DNA of 64,000 nucleotides from Pectinophora gossypiella (lineage: Eukaryota > Arthropoda > Insecta > Lepidoptera > Gelechiidae), in contig NC_065420.1 in NCBI RefSeq assembly GCF_024362695.1, forward strand, positions 2,884,501-2,948,500, given 5' to 3'. Each line of letters begins with the position of its first letter. The first letter of the stretch is position 1. Under the pieces are notes generated by a model. That model saw only the letters and a program-made list of their open reading frames with translations. It did not search any database and was not told where the DNA came from. The position numbers and the translations under genes were made by a program. Of the stretch, positions 10,900 through 23,084 are shown piece by piece.

Positions 10900-13305
10900 G
10901 TATGAAACACTTTTTTATTTGTGATTATTGGATTCGTTCTTTCTATGTCATTCTACACATACATTGTCTTCCAGCAGTATTAAAAAAAAAAACAAACTCA
11001 ATTCCAAAGTTAAATTGTAAGTTTTCATAGCCAATTCTTTGACTTCTTGATTAAACACAACGTCCGCCTGTTCTTTAATTTGTTCCGTCATGGTTTTCTT
11101 GTAGATATTATGCTTAATATATATTTTTTTTAATTTTCAGTTTACTCAAGACTGGCCCTCGCTGTGTTATCGGCAGTGACGCTTGCTGACAGCTACTGCC
11201 CACCGGACAGGATACACGGCATCGGTTTGTGCGCCTTCCGAATCCACTGCACTGGTACCATCCGCGGCGTCAGTCTCCCCGACGAATGCAGAGGGTCCAT
11301 CAACCATCCCGTCACCGTCGACTTGACCCTCACTGAAGGTATCGAGAGATTTGACAACCACATATCAGACACCGAGTTCCTCAACGTAGTCACCACCTTC
11401 CGAGCGTCAGCTGTCTGGCAGCGAACCGCCTTATCCTTCCTAACGTACATGACCAGATTGAAAACTTTGGTATTAACCGAAAATCAGATTCAAAGAATCG
11501 AAGGGACCCCTTTCTTCAACCTTAAGTACTTACAATACCTGGATCTATCTCGCAATTCCTTAACTGACATTGAAGACCTGTTCCAATTTGAAACGCAACC
11601 AAATCGTTTGGAAAAGCTTTTCCTGTCTAATAATTCTATTGAAGAGATACCTGGTGATGCCTTTTCCGAACTCACCTCGTTAAAAGAACTCGATCTCTCA
11701 CACAACCTTATATCGAATTTCGATGAAGAACCTTTCTTTAATCTGACCAGTCTTGAAATTTTACGATTGAACAACAACAGAATCAAAGATTTAAATGGAG
11801 CGGTCAATAAGCTTGTTAACTTGAAACACTTGTATTTGAAGGGAAATCAAATACAAAATATCGATGACCCGTCCCTTAAAATTATATACCACTTGAGAAC
11901 TTTTGATGTTTCTGGGAATCAACTGGAAAAGTTAAGACCGATTATGTTTTCAAGGCATTGGCAACATTTTGGAGGCGTCGTCAGAATAATACTTTCAGAG
12001 AATCACATTACTTCAGTCCCCAACGGCACCTCAAGTGAGGTCTCAGCTCGATTTACAAGAGAACTGTCGAAACACACAGTAGAAACCGAAGTATCTACAG
12101 AACTGGACCTTTCTAAGAATCTAATTAGTAACATTGAATACCATGCCTTTCAATCTATAGTCCGCCTAATCAATTTAGACTTATCCCAAAATAAACTTAC
12201 CGATTTCATTATCCACGCCGGGGATTTAAGGGATGTGAAGTATCTTAATTTGAGCTTCAATCACTTAACCTATTTGTACTTTGAAAGCTTCTCGTTAATG
12301 GCGAATTTGCAAAATTTGGATTTATCTCATAACAGGTTAGACTATATTGCCGATGAGACATTTACAAAAAATTACAATCTGAAGTATGTAAATATGACAC
12401 ATAATGGAATAGCGGTGTTGAAGAGATTGGGAATATCCATGTTCCATTCTGATGGTGGAGTTTTGGACCTGTCCAACAATGGTCTCTCAAGACTCGGCAT
12501 ACCTATTGGGGAAGGCTTACGTTTGACAATACTAGTTTTGAACTCCAACAGCATAGTTGACGCAGAATTTATCAACCTTGTGTACCAAAATGACCTTAAG
12601 ACATTGGAAATGAGAAAGAACTATATTCAGAAGCTAAACGAGACGTCTCTCCGTTTGCCTTTGAGTCTCACGTCTTTGGACTTAAGCTACAACGAGATTG
12701 AGGTAATTGGCCCGTCAACATTTCACCGCGTTGCTCATCTCACCTCTCTTTATTTGGGGCACAACAAACTGACTAACATACAATATGGAGTATTCTATGG
12801 TCTGACATCGCTAAACAACTTGGATCTTTCGTTTAACAACATAAAATATCTAGACTCTAAAATTCTAATGGACTTGAAGTCGCTCTCAGTTTTGTCTTTA
12901 AGATCAAATGGGCTTTATTTGTTGGATTATAAGGGGTGGTTAGGACACAAATACGATTTGAAGGTATATCTGGAAGACAATAGTTTCAGTTGCAATTGGT
13001 TAAGCGAAGCGTTGAGAGATTTTAACAATGGCTACTCGAAAATGCGGCCTACAGTTCGTCAGTTTCGACCGGCTTCGTCCAATCATTCTCTTGAAGGCAT
13101 ACCGTGTGTCCAAGAAAGTGAAAATCAAGTCGACTTAAGCTCCAGCTATGTATTGGCTGACGAAAGACTTCTAGTTACGAATCAAAAGATACTAGAAGCA
13201 GTTAAGGAACAGACTTACTTCCTAAGGTCTTTTATGAATCAATTTAACGTTAACGGCAACCGTTTTGTAACGTTACGTAAGTTAATGAAACGAAGTAATA
13301 TTTAA
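10890..13305 (+). CDS. LRR-1: secreted leucine-rich-repeat protein
   Basis: Coding exons are 10890-10899 and 11141-13305, joined in phase 1, giving 724 aa. The splice supplies a start and a good signal peptide (MIGVYSRLALAVLSAVTLAD) that the large exon alone lacks. An N-terminal Cys cap follows (CPPDRIHGIGLCAFRIHC, with C-x5-C), then about 20 LRRs of mostly 24 residues (LxxLxLxxNxL; for example LKELDLSHNLISNF) over residues ~108-620. One region near residues 280-320 is irregular. The C-terminal cap starts DNSFSCNWL and ends LEGIPC. A helical tail of ~80 residues ends in basic KLMKRSNI. There is no membrane segment, GPI-type tail or TIR domain, so it is predicted to be soluble and extracellular. 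The 5' end of the big exon is GC-rich and the rest is AT-rich. LRIM/APL1-like immune proteins are the closest architecture I know; orthology is unproven. Confidence 0.88.
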
Positions 13306-13422
13306 GCTTTATTTGAAACTTGTGTACCTATATAAGTATTTGTTTTATTTTTAGGTTTGGTTTAAAGTTTATTTGTGTCAGACTAAGTGTCAAAGTAAAA
13401 GTGTTTGTGTGAGTACATAATC

Positions 13423-13428
13423 ATTAAA
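13423..13428 (+). terminator. Possible poly(A) signal of LRR-1
   Basis: ATTAAA lies 118 nt after the LRR-1 stop codon; no AATAAA precedes it. Confidence 0.35.
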
Positions 13429-13884
13429 TATTTTAGTTTATGAGTACACTAAGTCACACCACGGACACTATGCAAAAATCTCATTTTTATCTAGTGTCCC
13501 TTAACGCGTAGTGCAAGCGAGACCCAGTCCATGTGCTCACTCCCTTATTCCTTAGCGGTTTACGGCAGAATGAGGTTTTTTTATGAAGTCTCAAAAAGGT
13601 GTGACTTAGCTTAAGCGGTAATTACACTATCCAACCCTCTCATACCGATGCGTCAAGGTCACATCAAGATCGGGAAAATCGACGCTATTGGACTAGCTCT
13701 AGATCGTTATTACCATGGTTACGCCCCACCAATTTGCTATTAGACTACACGATCCTGATCAACGCACGCGTAACCTTGACGCTCGGGCAGGATGGATTGG
13801 CAAATGTAATAACCATTTTATAATTTTTGAGTCATATTGGTATTCATATAATTATTGCGTGTTGTACATGCGTGTCCTTATGTA

Positions 13885-14385
13885 TACAAGGTGTTAGTGA
13901 CATCGTAACGAATACTGAGGGGGATGATTCAGACCACGATGGTGAGTTAATATCAAGTGGAATTTTTCGTCGCAAAATTCATGATTTTCTGTGTCTTTTT
14001 ATAAATTATTTTCAATTGTATACTTTTGCAATTGCGATATTGCGGTATTCCGAGGGGGGTGATTGAGCTCATTATTCTGAGTGAGTGAGTGAGGTAAGGA
14101 ATACCTTACGATATCACTTACACCCCGTACAAGTACATACAGGTAGCCACACCAGTGCGTATGCGTGTTAGTGATAACAAATACTGAGAGGGATGATTCA
14201 TACCATGATTCTGAATTGATATCAAGCGGAATTTGCTGTCGGAATATTCATGAAAATTTTAGTGTATTTTTCAATTATTTCCAGTTCCATACTTTTGCGA
14301 CGGAAAATTCCACTTGATAACTGCTCAGAATCATGGTCTGAATCATCCCTTAAAGTTTTCGTTACGACGTCACTAACATCCTGTA
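13885..14385. mobile_element. Dimeric hairpin MITE A, complete
   Basis: Starts TACAAGGTGTTAGTGACATC and ends CACTAACATCCTGTA. Two hairpin units are joined by CACCCCGTACAAGTACATAC AGGTAGCC-type linker sequence around 14100-14150. Internal arms carry AAGTGGAATTTTTCGTCGCA and the matching TTTTGCGACGGAAAATTCCA. Confidence 0.75.
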
Positions 14386-14602
14386 TACCATTAAACAAAA
14401 CACCATTTATATAATGTTTTAGTTCGCTCTGAAAATAGTGCGTTCAAGTAAATATTTAGTAAAAGAAAGAGATAGATAATAAATACTTTCTTTCTTTCTT
14501 TCTTTCTGTCACACTAAATATCATAATTTTTTTATTGTTTCGATATCGCACGAATTGCGATGCCTTGGGAGGAATGTCGCTCACATTTTGTAATCGTTGT
14601 TG

Positions 14603-14748
14603 TACAGTCATGAGCAATATAATGTACCCACTTTAGGACTCTGTCGCACTAACATATTTGACATTTAGTGAGACTTACAGTTCAATTTGTTAAAAAAGTT
14701 AATGTGACATGGTACCAAAGTGTATACATATTAATGCTCGTGACCGTA
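14603..14748. mobile_element. MITE family C, complete copy (146 bp)
   Basis: Ends TACAGTCATGAGCA and TGCTCGTGACCGTA form imperfect 14-bp TIRs beginning with TA. The interior contains CACTTTAGGACTCTGTCGC and TGTGACATGGTACCAAAGTG. Other copies: 32090, 34930(-), 52946, 59358 and 6523 (interrupted). Confidence 0.8.
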
Positions 14749-14939
14749 CTATCCAAGTAATATTTTAATACAATATTATGAAGTTTATCTTTAATAAAAA
14801 ATGTTATTAACAACCTACTTATGAAAAATAAAAGATGAAAGTTTTACCTGTGTTTTTTTTTTACCTATAAGAATTTAATTTCCGTAACCAAGGGGTTAAA
14901 AAATAAATAATTGCTATTTGACATTTTGGTGGCAAATCT

Positions 14940-15296
14940 TCTATCGTGTGGGTTGTGAGGTGGATGACCAACCTCATCAACCCTGGTGTCAGGGTTATTA
15001 TTGAGCCGCCAAAGGCCCCTGACATGGCTCACGTTCATCATCATAATCATCAACCCATTAACGTCCCCACTGCTGGGACGACACGATTCACGACACGATT
15101 CATTTATAACAAACATCATAGAAGGAAAAATTGAAGGGAAGAGAGGAAATGGTAGACCTAGGATAACATTTATGAAACAAATAAAAGAGAAGGTGCAGGT
15201 CGTGTCGTATCGGGAGGTGAAGGTTTTGGCGAGAAGAAGAGAGGAATGGCGATTACTCCACCGACAAGAGCGCAGCTCTTGAATAGAGAGAGAGAG
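14940..15296. mobile_element. SINE-2 tail (inverted) fused to an RTE-like tail
   Basis: 14940-15035 is the 3' part of SINE-2 on the minus strand (GTTGTGAGGTGGATGACCAA). From about 15079 the + strand reads the RTE-like C-terminus (DSFITNIIEGKIEGKRGNGR through WRLLHRQERSS), followed by an AGAG tail. Confidence 0.7.
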
Positions 15297-15601
15297 ATCT
15301 ACTACCTACATTGCTTACAAAAACATAAACACTTAGGTACCTATAAACGATGATCCATATCGTATTGACATGGCGATAATATTGTAAGTAAATATGCTAC
15401 TAATTAGGTTGTCAATAAAGTCTTAATTTGTTAGTTAGTAAAACATAGATGAAATAATTCATTGTAACTCTACACAGAGGACTCTGTGTGCGAATGCCGA
15501 TAAACAATAGCACATCCTGTCAGCGATAAAATAGGCCAACACCGTGTTGATTGTTCTACAAAAGGGTTCCGTATGTGTAAATAAGATTATATTTGATAAG
15601 T

Positions 15602-15978
15602 GGTGCTAATTCCTCTAATTACCATGTAATTTTATTTTAAGCTATATCTGTCATTTTCTTATCCGCCGAAAAGGAAAGGGACGGGTAATCGACAAGCATA
15701 AAATTTATGGAACACACGTCAATTTTAAGCACAAATCTAAACCAACCGTCTAAAAATTTTACATCAGTCAATAACCCGACACAGTTAAGTAGACAGCACG
15801 TCAAACGGATTGCATACCAGTGACGTACCTTTTCGATTCGCCCGGGTTATTCATTCATTTACTCATTCTTCCTAAAATTAAGAGCTGTGAATTATCCGTC
15901 CCTTTCCTTTTCGACGGATATGAAAATGACGGATATAACTTAAAATAAAATTAGGCGGTGTCTGCAGGAATCGGGGCC
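15602..15978. mobile_element. MITE family B (377 bp)
   Basis: Long terminal inverted repeats of about 80 bp: GGTGCTAATTCCT...GAAAAGGAAAGGGACGG pairs with CCGTCCCTTTCCTTTTCGAC...AGGAATCGGGGCC. Internal motifs are ACACGTCAATTTTAAGC and GTTATTGACTGA-type sequence. Copies also lie at 26422-26706 (internally deleted), 32829-33204 (opposite orientation) and 49417-49564 (fragment). Confidence 0.8.
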
Positions 15979-16019
15979 ATTATCATTTAATTTTTTTTGA
16001 AGTGACTAATTGTTTATTT

Positions 16020-16215
16020 GCCGCAGATGGCATTAACTACTTGGCCGGACAAAGGGAGAGCGCTGAAGGCTCTCACCCGGTACAACGTTTAAGACAACAG
16101 GTCTGAGGGTGCCTAGTTGGGCGCGAGCCTTGGCTCAGGGCGTCGTCTGTGAGGAAAAATATTTGGAAGAATTATTCGACCCTAGTGGGTCGATAGCGAT
16201 AATCGCTGATTGAGG
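16020..16215 (+). repeat. Dispersed LINE-like fragment K
   Basis: GTCTGAGGGTGCCTAGTTGG through TCGATAGCGATAATCGCTGA is shared with 36455-36605. Probably a non-LTR retrotransposon 3' region, but no domain is readable. Confidence 0.45.
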
Positions 16216-16446
16216 GAGTATCAATTACATGCAATTAGGTTGTTGCATTCAAATACATACATAAGTTCACGCATTGTGATTCCCAACGGTATGCGCAGAG
16301 CCACGAGTAACCTGAAGAAGGCACATTAGAGAAAGAAGAGAGAAATTCGTGATGGCTGTGTTCGAAGGGTGCGTGTCTTAAAATTACTTTATCACGGGTT
16401 CGAATCTCGATTCGGACTCTAAACAACTGAATTCCACTTTAACAGT

Positions 16447-16612
16447 GGAAAGGAAGGAGAGGAAGGGGTAGACCTAGGATAACATTTATGAAACAAATAA
16501 AAGCGAAGGTGCAGGTCGTGTCGTATCGGGAGGTGAAGGTTTTGGCGGGAAAAAGAGAGGAATGGCGATTACTCCACCGACAAGAGCGCAGCTCTTAAAG
16601 AGAGAGAGTGGA
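16447..16612 (+). mobile_element. RTE-like 3' end, truncated
   Basis: GGAGAGGAAGGGGTAGACCT through CCACCGACAAGAGCGCAGCT, ending in an AGAGAGAG tail. The same C-terminal tail as at 9358-9609. Confidence 0.7.
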
Positions 16613-16711
16613 AAGGCTAAACTATAAACTTTAAAATATAGTCTGTGTCACGAAAAAAGTCCCGCTGCTGCGGCGCTACTGTCGCAAATTATTATGACTC
16701 GTCAATTAAAT

Positions 16712-17039
16712 CAACTACGTCATCATCATCATCATCAGCCTATTAACGTCCCCACTGCTGGGGCACGGGCCTTCCCTATGTATGGATAGGGAGATCGGGC
16801 CTTAAACCATCACGCGGGCCTAGTGCGGATTGATGGTTATTAACCACTGCTAATGCAGCCGGGACCAACGGCTTAACGTGCCTTCCGAAGCACGGAGGAG
16901 CTCGAGATGAAAACTTTTTTTTGTGGTCACCCATCCTATGACCGGCATTTGCGAATGTTGCTTAACTTTAGCAGTCGCAGACCGAGCGCTTTTACCGTTG
17001 CGCCACCGAGCTCCTCAACCACCCACTAACCAACTACGT
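16712..17039 (-). mobile_element. SINE-3, inverted, with 9-bp target duplication
   Basis: CAACTACGT occurs at 16712-16720 and 17031-17039. Between them the minus strand reads GAGGAGCTCGGTGGCGCA (tRNA-like head, A-box TGGCGCAACGG), the shared core and a tail ending in (GAT)n. Confidence 0.8.
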
Positions 17040-17729
17040 ATACATAAAATATTATTTATTTACTCATGGTTTGGTGTTGATCCCTAAAAGATGCCAAGTA
17101 TGAACTTTTTGCTTCGTATCGAGTTGCGAGTACTGTAAGCGTGTTGTGTTGGACAATAATAAGAATAATACATTGAAAATAATTCTTAATTCTTCAGAAC
17201 AACAGCTGCACTAACTTTACCTCAAGCGGGTAAGAGAAAGTAGCACTAAATACCTTAATAACTTTTCTATTAATAAAAGGACGACGTGTCATAACGTCTC
17301 CCTCATTCGAAGCGTCTTAGTGAGTTAATATTTTTGTTCTATGGAGACTTTCTCGAAATACGCGGGGTTAAGCCGGAATTCAGGTTTTTAAGTACGAATT
17401 TGGGTACCGCCTTGTACAACAGTGATTCAATCAATTTCGATTTTTGACAAAGATTTTTTTTAATTTTATTTCAAAACCCCGTGGAATTTTAAGTTAGAAC
17501 TAATTGGTAATATTTTTAAAGATAATAATGTAATACAATAAATTACCTGTTGGAACCGGTTACCGGATGGGGGGTCTCATACAACATTCAACAACTTTAG
17601 TTTTACTTGACCCATATGTATGTAATATTGTTGGAACTGTACAATATTCGTATTATGTCTATGTGGGTTTCTAAATCTCGCAATCTCTAAATTTCGGAGG
17701 TATGTCGGTGATTACGTCATGTATGCTTA

Positions 17730-17945
17730 TACGGGGTGTTAATGACATCGTAACGAATACTGAGGGGGATGATTCTGAGTTAATATCAAGTGGAATTTTC
17801 CGTCGCAAAAGCATGGAACTAAAAATAATTAAACAAAAACCATTCATATTTATTCCTATTCCTGCTGAAGTAGATAGGAACCACGAAATTCCACTTAGAC
17901 TACGATCCTGATACGTCGTTTTCGTTTCTTTCACTCTCATTCAAA
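17730..17945. repeat. MITE A half followed by repeat family N
   Basis: 17730-17840 is the left half of a MITE A unit (TACGGGGTGTTAATGACATC). 17842-17945 (CCTATTCCTGCTGAAGTAGA through TTCGTTTCTTTCACTCTC) is nearly identical to 25319-25412. Confidence 0.65.
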
Positions 17946-18452
17946 TCTTCAAGCAAACTCGCCGCGTTATAAAGAGACAGAGTTCTCTGGACATGGCGTT
18001 TTTGGTGATGAATAAAATCATTCACCTATTTACCTATCTTACATAAAACAATCAGTCTAACAGAAAGCTTAGTGAGGCGTGGGTACTAAGTTCATCATGC
18101 GATGGAATCTGACAACCTCAATTGGGATAGTCGTGAGCTTATGACAATGTTATGTTGATAAAACAATTATCCTAATGGTTTCTTATCCTTCTTATCCTAA
18201 CTGTTTCTTCTTGGTCGCGACCCCCGCTCCGGATCATACCTGGTTCAGCACATCTCGCTGGCCATCCAACGCGGCAACGCGGCCAACTTGATGGGTACAT
18301 TTGGGCCGGGTATGCTCCGGGGCGGGCTATTTGACTAACTTTAAGTGTAATTAATATCTAGTTTTTAAGCAATGACATGTGTTTTTGTAACACTTATTTA
18401 TTTATGACAATAAATGATTAGGTATTACATTATCCTAATTTATTTATTTCAG

Positions 18453-18497
18453 ATTCCATCTAGTTGCGAGAATGATCTAAAATGGAACCTAAATTTT
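18453..18497 (+). other. Start exon of LRR-2 (leader plus 16 coding nt)
   Basis: Acceptor TTTATTTCAG ends at 18452; donor T|GTAAGTAT follows 18497. The ATG at 18482 opens ATGGAACCTAAATTTT, which joins in phase 1 to 19804. An earlier ATG in the exon (18472) stops at once (ATGATCTAA). Confidence 0.75.
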
Positions 18498-21400
18498 GTA
18501 AGTATACTGTAAATAATAAGAAATAATTATGTGATAATCATAAATAGAAAATTGCAATTGATTGAGAATTGTCATTTTTGGATCGTAAATGATTATCACG
18601 TGCTCAGCGGTGAAGGAAAACATCGTGAGGAAACCCACATTTCCGAGAAATAAATTTTCGGAGGTATGTGACCTAACCTGTATTGGGCCGGTTTTTCCAT
18701 TGCGGGTTGGAATGTCAGACAGACAGTCGCTTATGTAAAAAACAATTAAGACTTGTCAAATCTTCAGCTCAGGGGATGATGATAAATAGAAAATTGCGAG
18801 AAACTCCCGTCCGAGTCAGAAATTTTGCGATTTAATTTTCTCTTTGTGACTTTGCACGGGTGAGTGCTAAAAAAAAATCATTTGGGATAACGTCTATACA
18901 AGGTGCTAGTGACGTCGTAACGAAAACTTTGAGGGATGTTTCAGGCCACATAGTTCAGAGTTGATATAAAGTGGAATTTTCCGTCGCAAAAGTATGGAAC
19001 GGAATATTCCTATACAGCATGGTTTCCAAAACGTTTCTTGCTTATTGATGAGTACAAATATCTACAGGGTGCTAGTGATATCGTAACGAATACTGAGGGG
19101 GATGATGCAGACCATGATTCTGAGTTAATATTAAGTAGAATTTTCCGTCGTAAAATTCATGTATTTTTTTTAATATCTTTACTTCTATACTTTTGCGATG
19201 GAAAATTCCACTTTATATTAACTTAGAATATTGAGCTGAATAAAACCCCTCAGTATTTGTTACGATGTCACTTACACCCCGTACAAGTACGTACATACAG
19301 GTAGTCATAGAAGTAGATAGGGTGTTAGTGAGGGGGATGATTCTGACCATGATTCTGTGTTGATATCAAGTAGATTTTCCTGTTGGAAAGTTCATGAAAA
19401 TGTTAGTGTTTTTTTTTTAATTATTGTCTGCTCTATATTTTTGCGATGGATAATTCCACTTGATATCAACTCAGAATGCTAACCTGAATCATCCCTCAAA
19501 GTTTTCGTTACAATGTCACTAACACCCCGAATAAAAGTAAATGCGCAATATCAACAATGGCAAATAGCAAAATTGCTTTTATAAATGAATATCTTTAATG
19601 TGGCCGTTTTAACCCACCTGGTGTAGGTACGGCCCGTACCCTGTTTCATCTTCACCATCTCCTATGTCATAGAATGTATATGTATTCATACGTACGCATA
19701 TAATAACTGTCTCAGTAAGATAATTATAGCCGTCAAATACTTATATCACTAGAGATATTGTTACTGAGACTGCATCCTTGAGACTAATATTTGTGTGTTT
19801 CAGATAAGCTGTTATTAAATTGTCTTCTTATCGTTGGCGTATACTCCTGGCCCATCCATTTTAATGATGGGTGTCAATATGAAGAGAAACCGTGCAAATA
19901 TGAAGTCTACTGCAACAAATTTGTTGACATCAGTTTCTATCAAACGTTTAGACATTACAATCCTTGTTCTACAACCTTATCTTATAGAGGCAACAGTTTC
20001 GACCCCATATACCTCGTGATGAAGAATTACATCACTGAAACACACCCAGATGGAACTGTCAATTTACTTATGTCAGACAAGGAGGGTTCTGCCAACATAG
20101 TATACTCTCTTGATTTCAGTGGTAATGATTATTATTCAGTACCTCCTTTATATTCTATGGCCAGTCTTCACATCTTAAATTTTTCTTATAATTCGATCAC
20201 AGAAGCAAAGCTATCCAATGGTTATGAACTCGAGTCTCTGGAAGTTCTAGATTATTCTAACAATGCTGTAAGTTCAATCGTCGTTGACAATAACCAGCAT
20301 CCGTATAACAATTTGAGAAATTTAAATCTCTCTAACAACTATTTGGTTGCGTTTCAAGATCTAGCATTTGACTCACTTACTGAATTAGAACATTTGGATT
20401 TGTCTTTCAACTTCATCGATTCATTAAATATATTAACGTTCGAAGGATTAAAAAATTTGAAGGTCCTGAATATGAGACATAACAGATTGTCTGAATTAGA
20501 TTCATCGTTATTAAGGTTCAGAAAGTTAACGGAATTATACCTCAGTGAAAACAAAATTAACACTGTAAAATTAAATGATTTCGAAAAATTGAGTGAATTA
20601 AAAATTTTAGATTTAAGTTCAAATAATATAATCAATATTGAAAAAAATGCCTTTAACAGAATGATCCATTTAAAATATTTGAATTTGAGAGATAATCTTC
20701 TGGCATATGTTGAAAAGGAAACATTTACAAATCTTACCTCCTTGACGAAGATAGACTTAACCAAGAATAATTTCAAATATCTACCCAAAGACTTATTTAA
20801 AGATAAACAAGTATGCGATTTTTTTATAAATGACAACAAATTAGAAGGATCTATTACAAAAGGAATGTTTGAAGGTTTAAGCCAGGTAAAAGAACTAGAT
20901 TTAAGTCATCAAAGATTGACATCTATAGAAGATTTTGCATTTTACGGCCTTGAAAACTTAAACACGCTCTCATTGAACAATAATAGCTTACAAACTTTGT
21001 CTAAGCAATCATTCAATACTTTACGATCATTGGAAATGTTAGATCTGTCACAAAACCTGTTGATGAGCATAGAATTTGATACAGTGGATCTTATAAGTCT
21101 TAGATCTTTGCTTCTGAGTAATAATCAGCTCTTTGAAGTGAAACATAAATACTTCAATGGTTTACATGCCCTGCAATTTTTGGACATGTCCAATAATAAT
21201 GTATCGAAATTGGAAAGCAATTCATTTACAGCTCTACATGATCTAATAAATTTACAAATATCTAGTAATCCAATCAGTGGGACAATCGAAGAGGGTACAT
21301 TTGAAGGGCTTAGTTCTTTACCAGTACTAGATATTTCTAATACTTTATTGACAGCTATTAAAAATGGTTCATTTAACGGCATGACGCAACTAAAAGAACT

Positions 21401-23084
21401 TAACATATCTCACAGTAATATTTCAAAAATACAATTTAATTCGTTTTCTGGAACCGGACTAATTGAAATTCTGGATCTTTCTTTCAATAAACTTGCAGAA
21501 TTTTTCGTCAATACCACAGATTTAATTAACGTAGGTCGTTTAATATTAAACAATAATCTGTTAACTAATATATCGCCTAATACTTTTAAAGGTTTACCAC
21601 GACTTACAAAAATGGTTCTGTCTCATAACTATATTAATAATATTGACAAAGATGCATTAGTAGAGCAGAAAGACATTAGATTTCTAGATTTATCCTATAA
21701 TTTGAACTTAAAATTAGACGTCTCACAGTTTGAAAAACTGCAAAATCTACGTTCTCTATCACTGTCTGCGATCCAAACAAATATAACATTTGCACAAGTA
21801 AAAGGCATTAGATTATCTATTTTGGAGATGTCCTATTCGGGAATTTCTAACATAACTTATTTGGAACTTGGAAAATTACAAAACCTAAATACTTTAGTTT
21901 TAAGCCACAACAATATAACTAAAGTGGAAGTTGGGGCATATAATGGAAATAATGATTTGAGACAACTCGATTTAAGTTTCAATAAGCTTACATTTATTCA
22001 GCCCGGTGCGTTCAAATACAATTCACTATTGCAAACCCTCAATATATCTCACAACTTATTAACTTCTATAGGATATGGAATTTTTAGAGGTTTATTATAT
22101 TTGGAAACATTAGATATGTCCTATAATCAAATAGGTGACTTAAAAAGTGAAAGGTTTTATGAAATACGGAGTCTTAGCGTGTTGATTGTAGACTATAATA
22201 GAATAGAAACTGTGAATCTGGACGAATTTGCCGGAATAAATTTATCAAAACTTAGCATAGGTGATAATCCTTTACCCTGCGAAATGCTTGTCAATTTAAA
22301 GAAAACTAGCCTTCCCTTTGCTATAACAGCTATTCGCTTGGATGAACACAGCGATGAAAACATAGACGGCGTAACGTGTAATATGAATCACTTTATTCCT
22401 TATGAGAAATCAGCGAGTGAAAAAATAGGTAACGAGGGAATCCTTCTTGACATTCGGAACATCTTATACAATATCACATCTTTCAAATCTAAAGAGTCGA
22501 TTGTGTTTGCGTCAAACAATGATTCTAAATACCTTTCAAACATAAATACCCAAATTGAAAAATTGGATACTCATTTGAATTTCACTAGTAGTAATACTAA
22601 TTTGTTCCTACAAAACATATCTGCAGCGCTTGTTAATGAAACCAAGAATGCAAATGTGTTGTTAGATAAAATATTCAAAACTTTGAATACGCGTAATGCC
22701 GTTATTCGACCTCAAATTATACCCGTGCCTAAAGAAAATGCTACTGTTGAAAATCTATTACCCTACATAAATAAAGTCAAACAGGAATTGGAAGATACAA
22801 TTTTAGTTGAAAAACAAAATATTCTTAACGAAGTGGACAGTAAATTATCAATTATAAATTCTGCTAAAGAGACAGTGACCATTCCATCCCAACAAGCGTT
22901 TTCCAGCACAGATCATTCAGACTCTAAATCATTTATATTTATTGAAATATGTGTAGGTTTGATTCTTGTCATTCTAATATTGTTTATTTTATATAAATTC
23001 TACAACTCCGGAATGTTTGTACCGAGTAGATTCTCAAACAGCACAAGGCACTTACCGGATGCTATGGAGAATTCAGCATTGTAG
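18482..23084 (+). CDS. LRR-2: membrane-anchored protein with 31 leucine-rich repeats
   Basis: Exons 18482-18497 and 19804-23084 give 1098 aa. The splice completes a signal peptide, MEPKFYKLLLNCLLIVGVYS. Next come a Cys-rich cap (CQYEEKPCKYEVYC, with C-x5-C) and 31 LRRs of about 24 residues over residues ~100-825 (for example LKILDLSSNNIINI and LEHLDLSFNFIDSL). The C-terminal cap runs from DNPLPCEML to IDGVTC. A polar, glycosylation-rich and probably helical stalk of ~180 residues (IEKLDTHL, KQELEDTILVEKQNIL) leads to a membrane segment near 1046-1068 (IEICVGLILVILILFILY) and a ~30-residue tail with no known motif. Without a TIR or kinase domain it cannot signal like Toll alone; it may be a co-receptor, adhesion or scavenging protein. 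LRR-3 aligns with it repeat for repeat. Confidence 0.9.
18585..18785 (+). mobile_element. SINE-4 body fragment in the LRR-2 intron
   Basis: GATTATCACGTGCTCAGCGG through AATGTCAGACAGACAGTCGC; the tRNA-like head is missing. Confidence 0.6.
18897..19531. mobile_element. MITE A cluster in the LRR-2 intron
   Basis: 18897-19010 is a half unit. 19063-19531 is the dimeric form (CTACAGGGTGCTAGTGATAT ... CACCCCGTACAAGTACGTAC ... GTCACTAACACCCCG). These fill about half of the single intron between the start exon and the giant exon. Confidence 0.7.

Larger units (their letters stand above)
13306..18452. other. Gap between LRR-1 and LRR-2: repeats only
   Basis: I see no gene here. It holds a family M repeat (13455-13570), a dimeric MITE A (13885-14385), a (TTTC)n-like run near 14490, MITE C (14603-14748), SINE-2 and RTE scraps (14940-15296), MITE B (15602-15978), a dispersed LINE-like fragment (16020-16215), another RTE tail (16447-16610), SINE-3 (16712-17039) and a MITE A half (17730-17840). 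An unseen noncoding first exon of LRR-2 may also lie here. Confidence 0.6.

Noticed and set aside
11164..13305. LRR-1 as a single-exon gene starting in the big exon
   Set aside because: There is no ATG before the signal-peptide region there; the splice from 10890-10899 supplies one and completes the signal peptide.
19791..20100. TIR or Toll assignment for LRR-2 and LRR-3
   Set aside because: Cytoplasmic tails are about 30 residues and no TIR-coding exon is seen downstream; calling them Toll receptors is not supported.
20354..20839. 161-codon minus-strand frame and other frames opposite the LRR genes
   Set aside because: Shadows of the LRR coding strand; rich in Leu/Phe/Ser as expected from antisense LRR codons.
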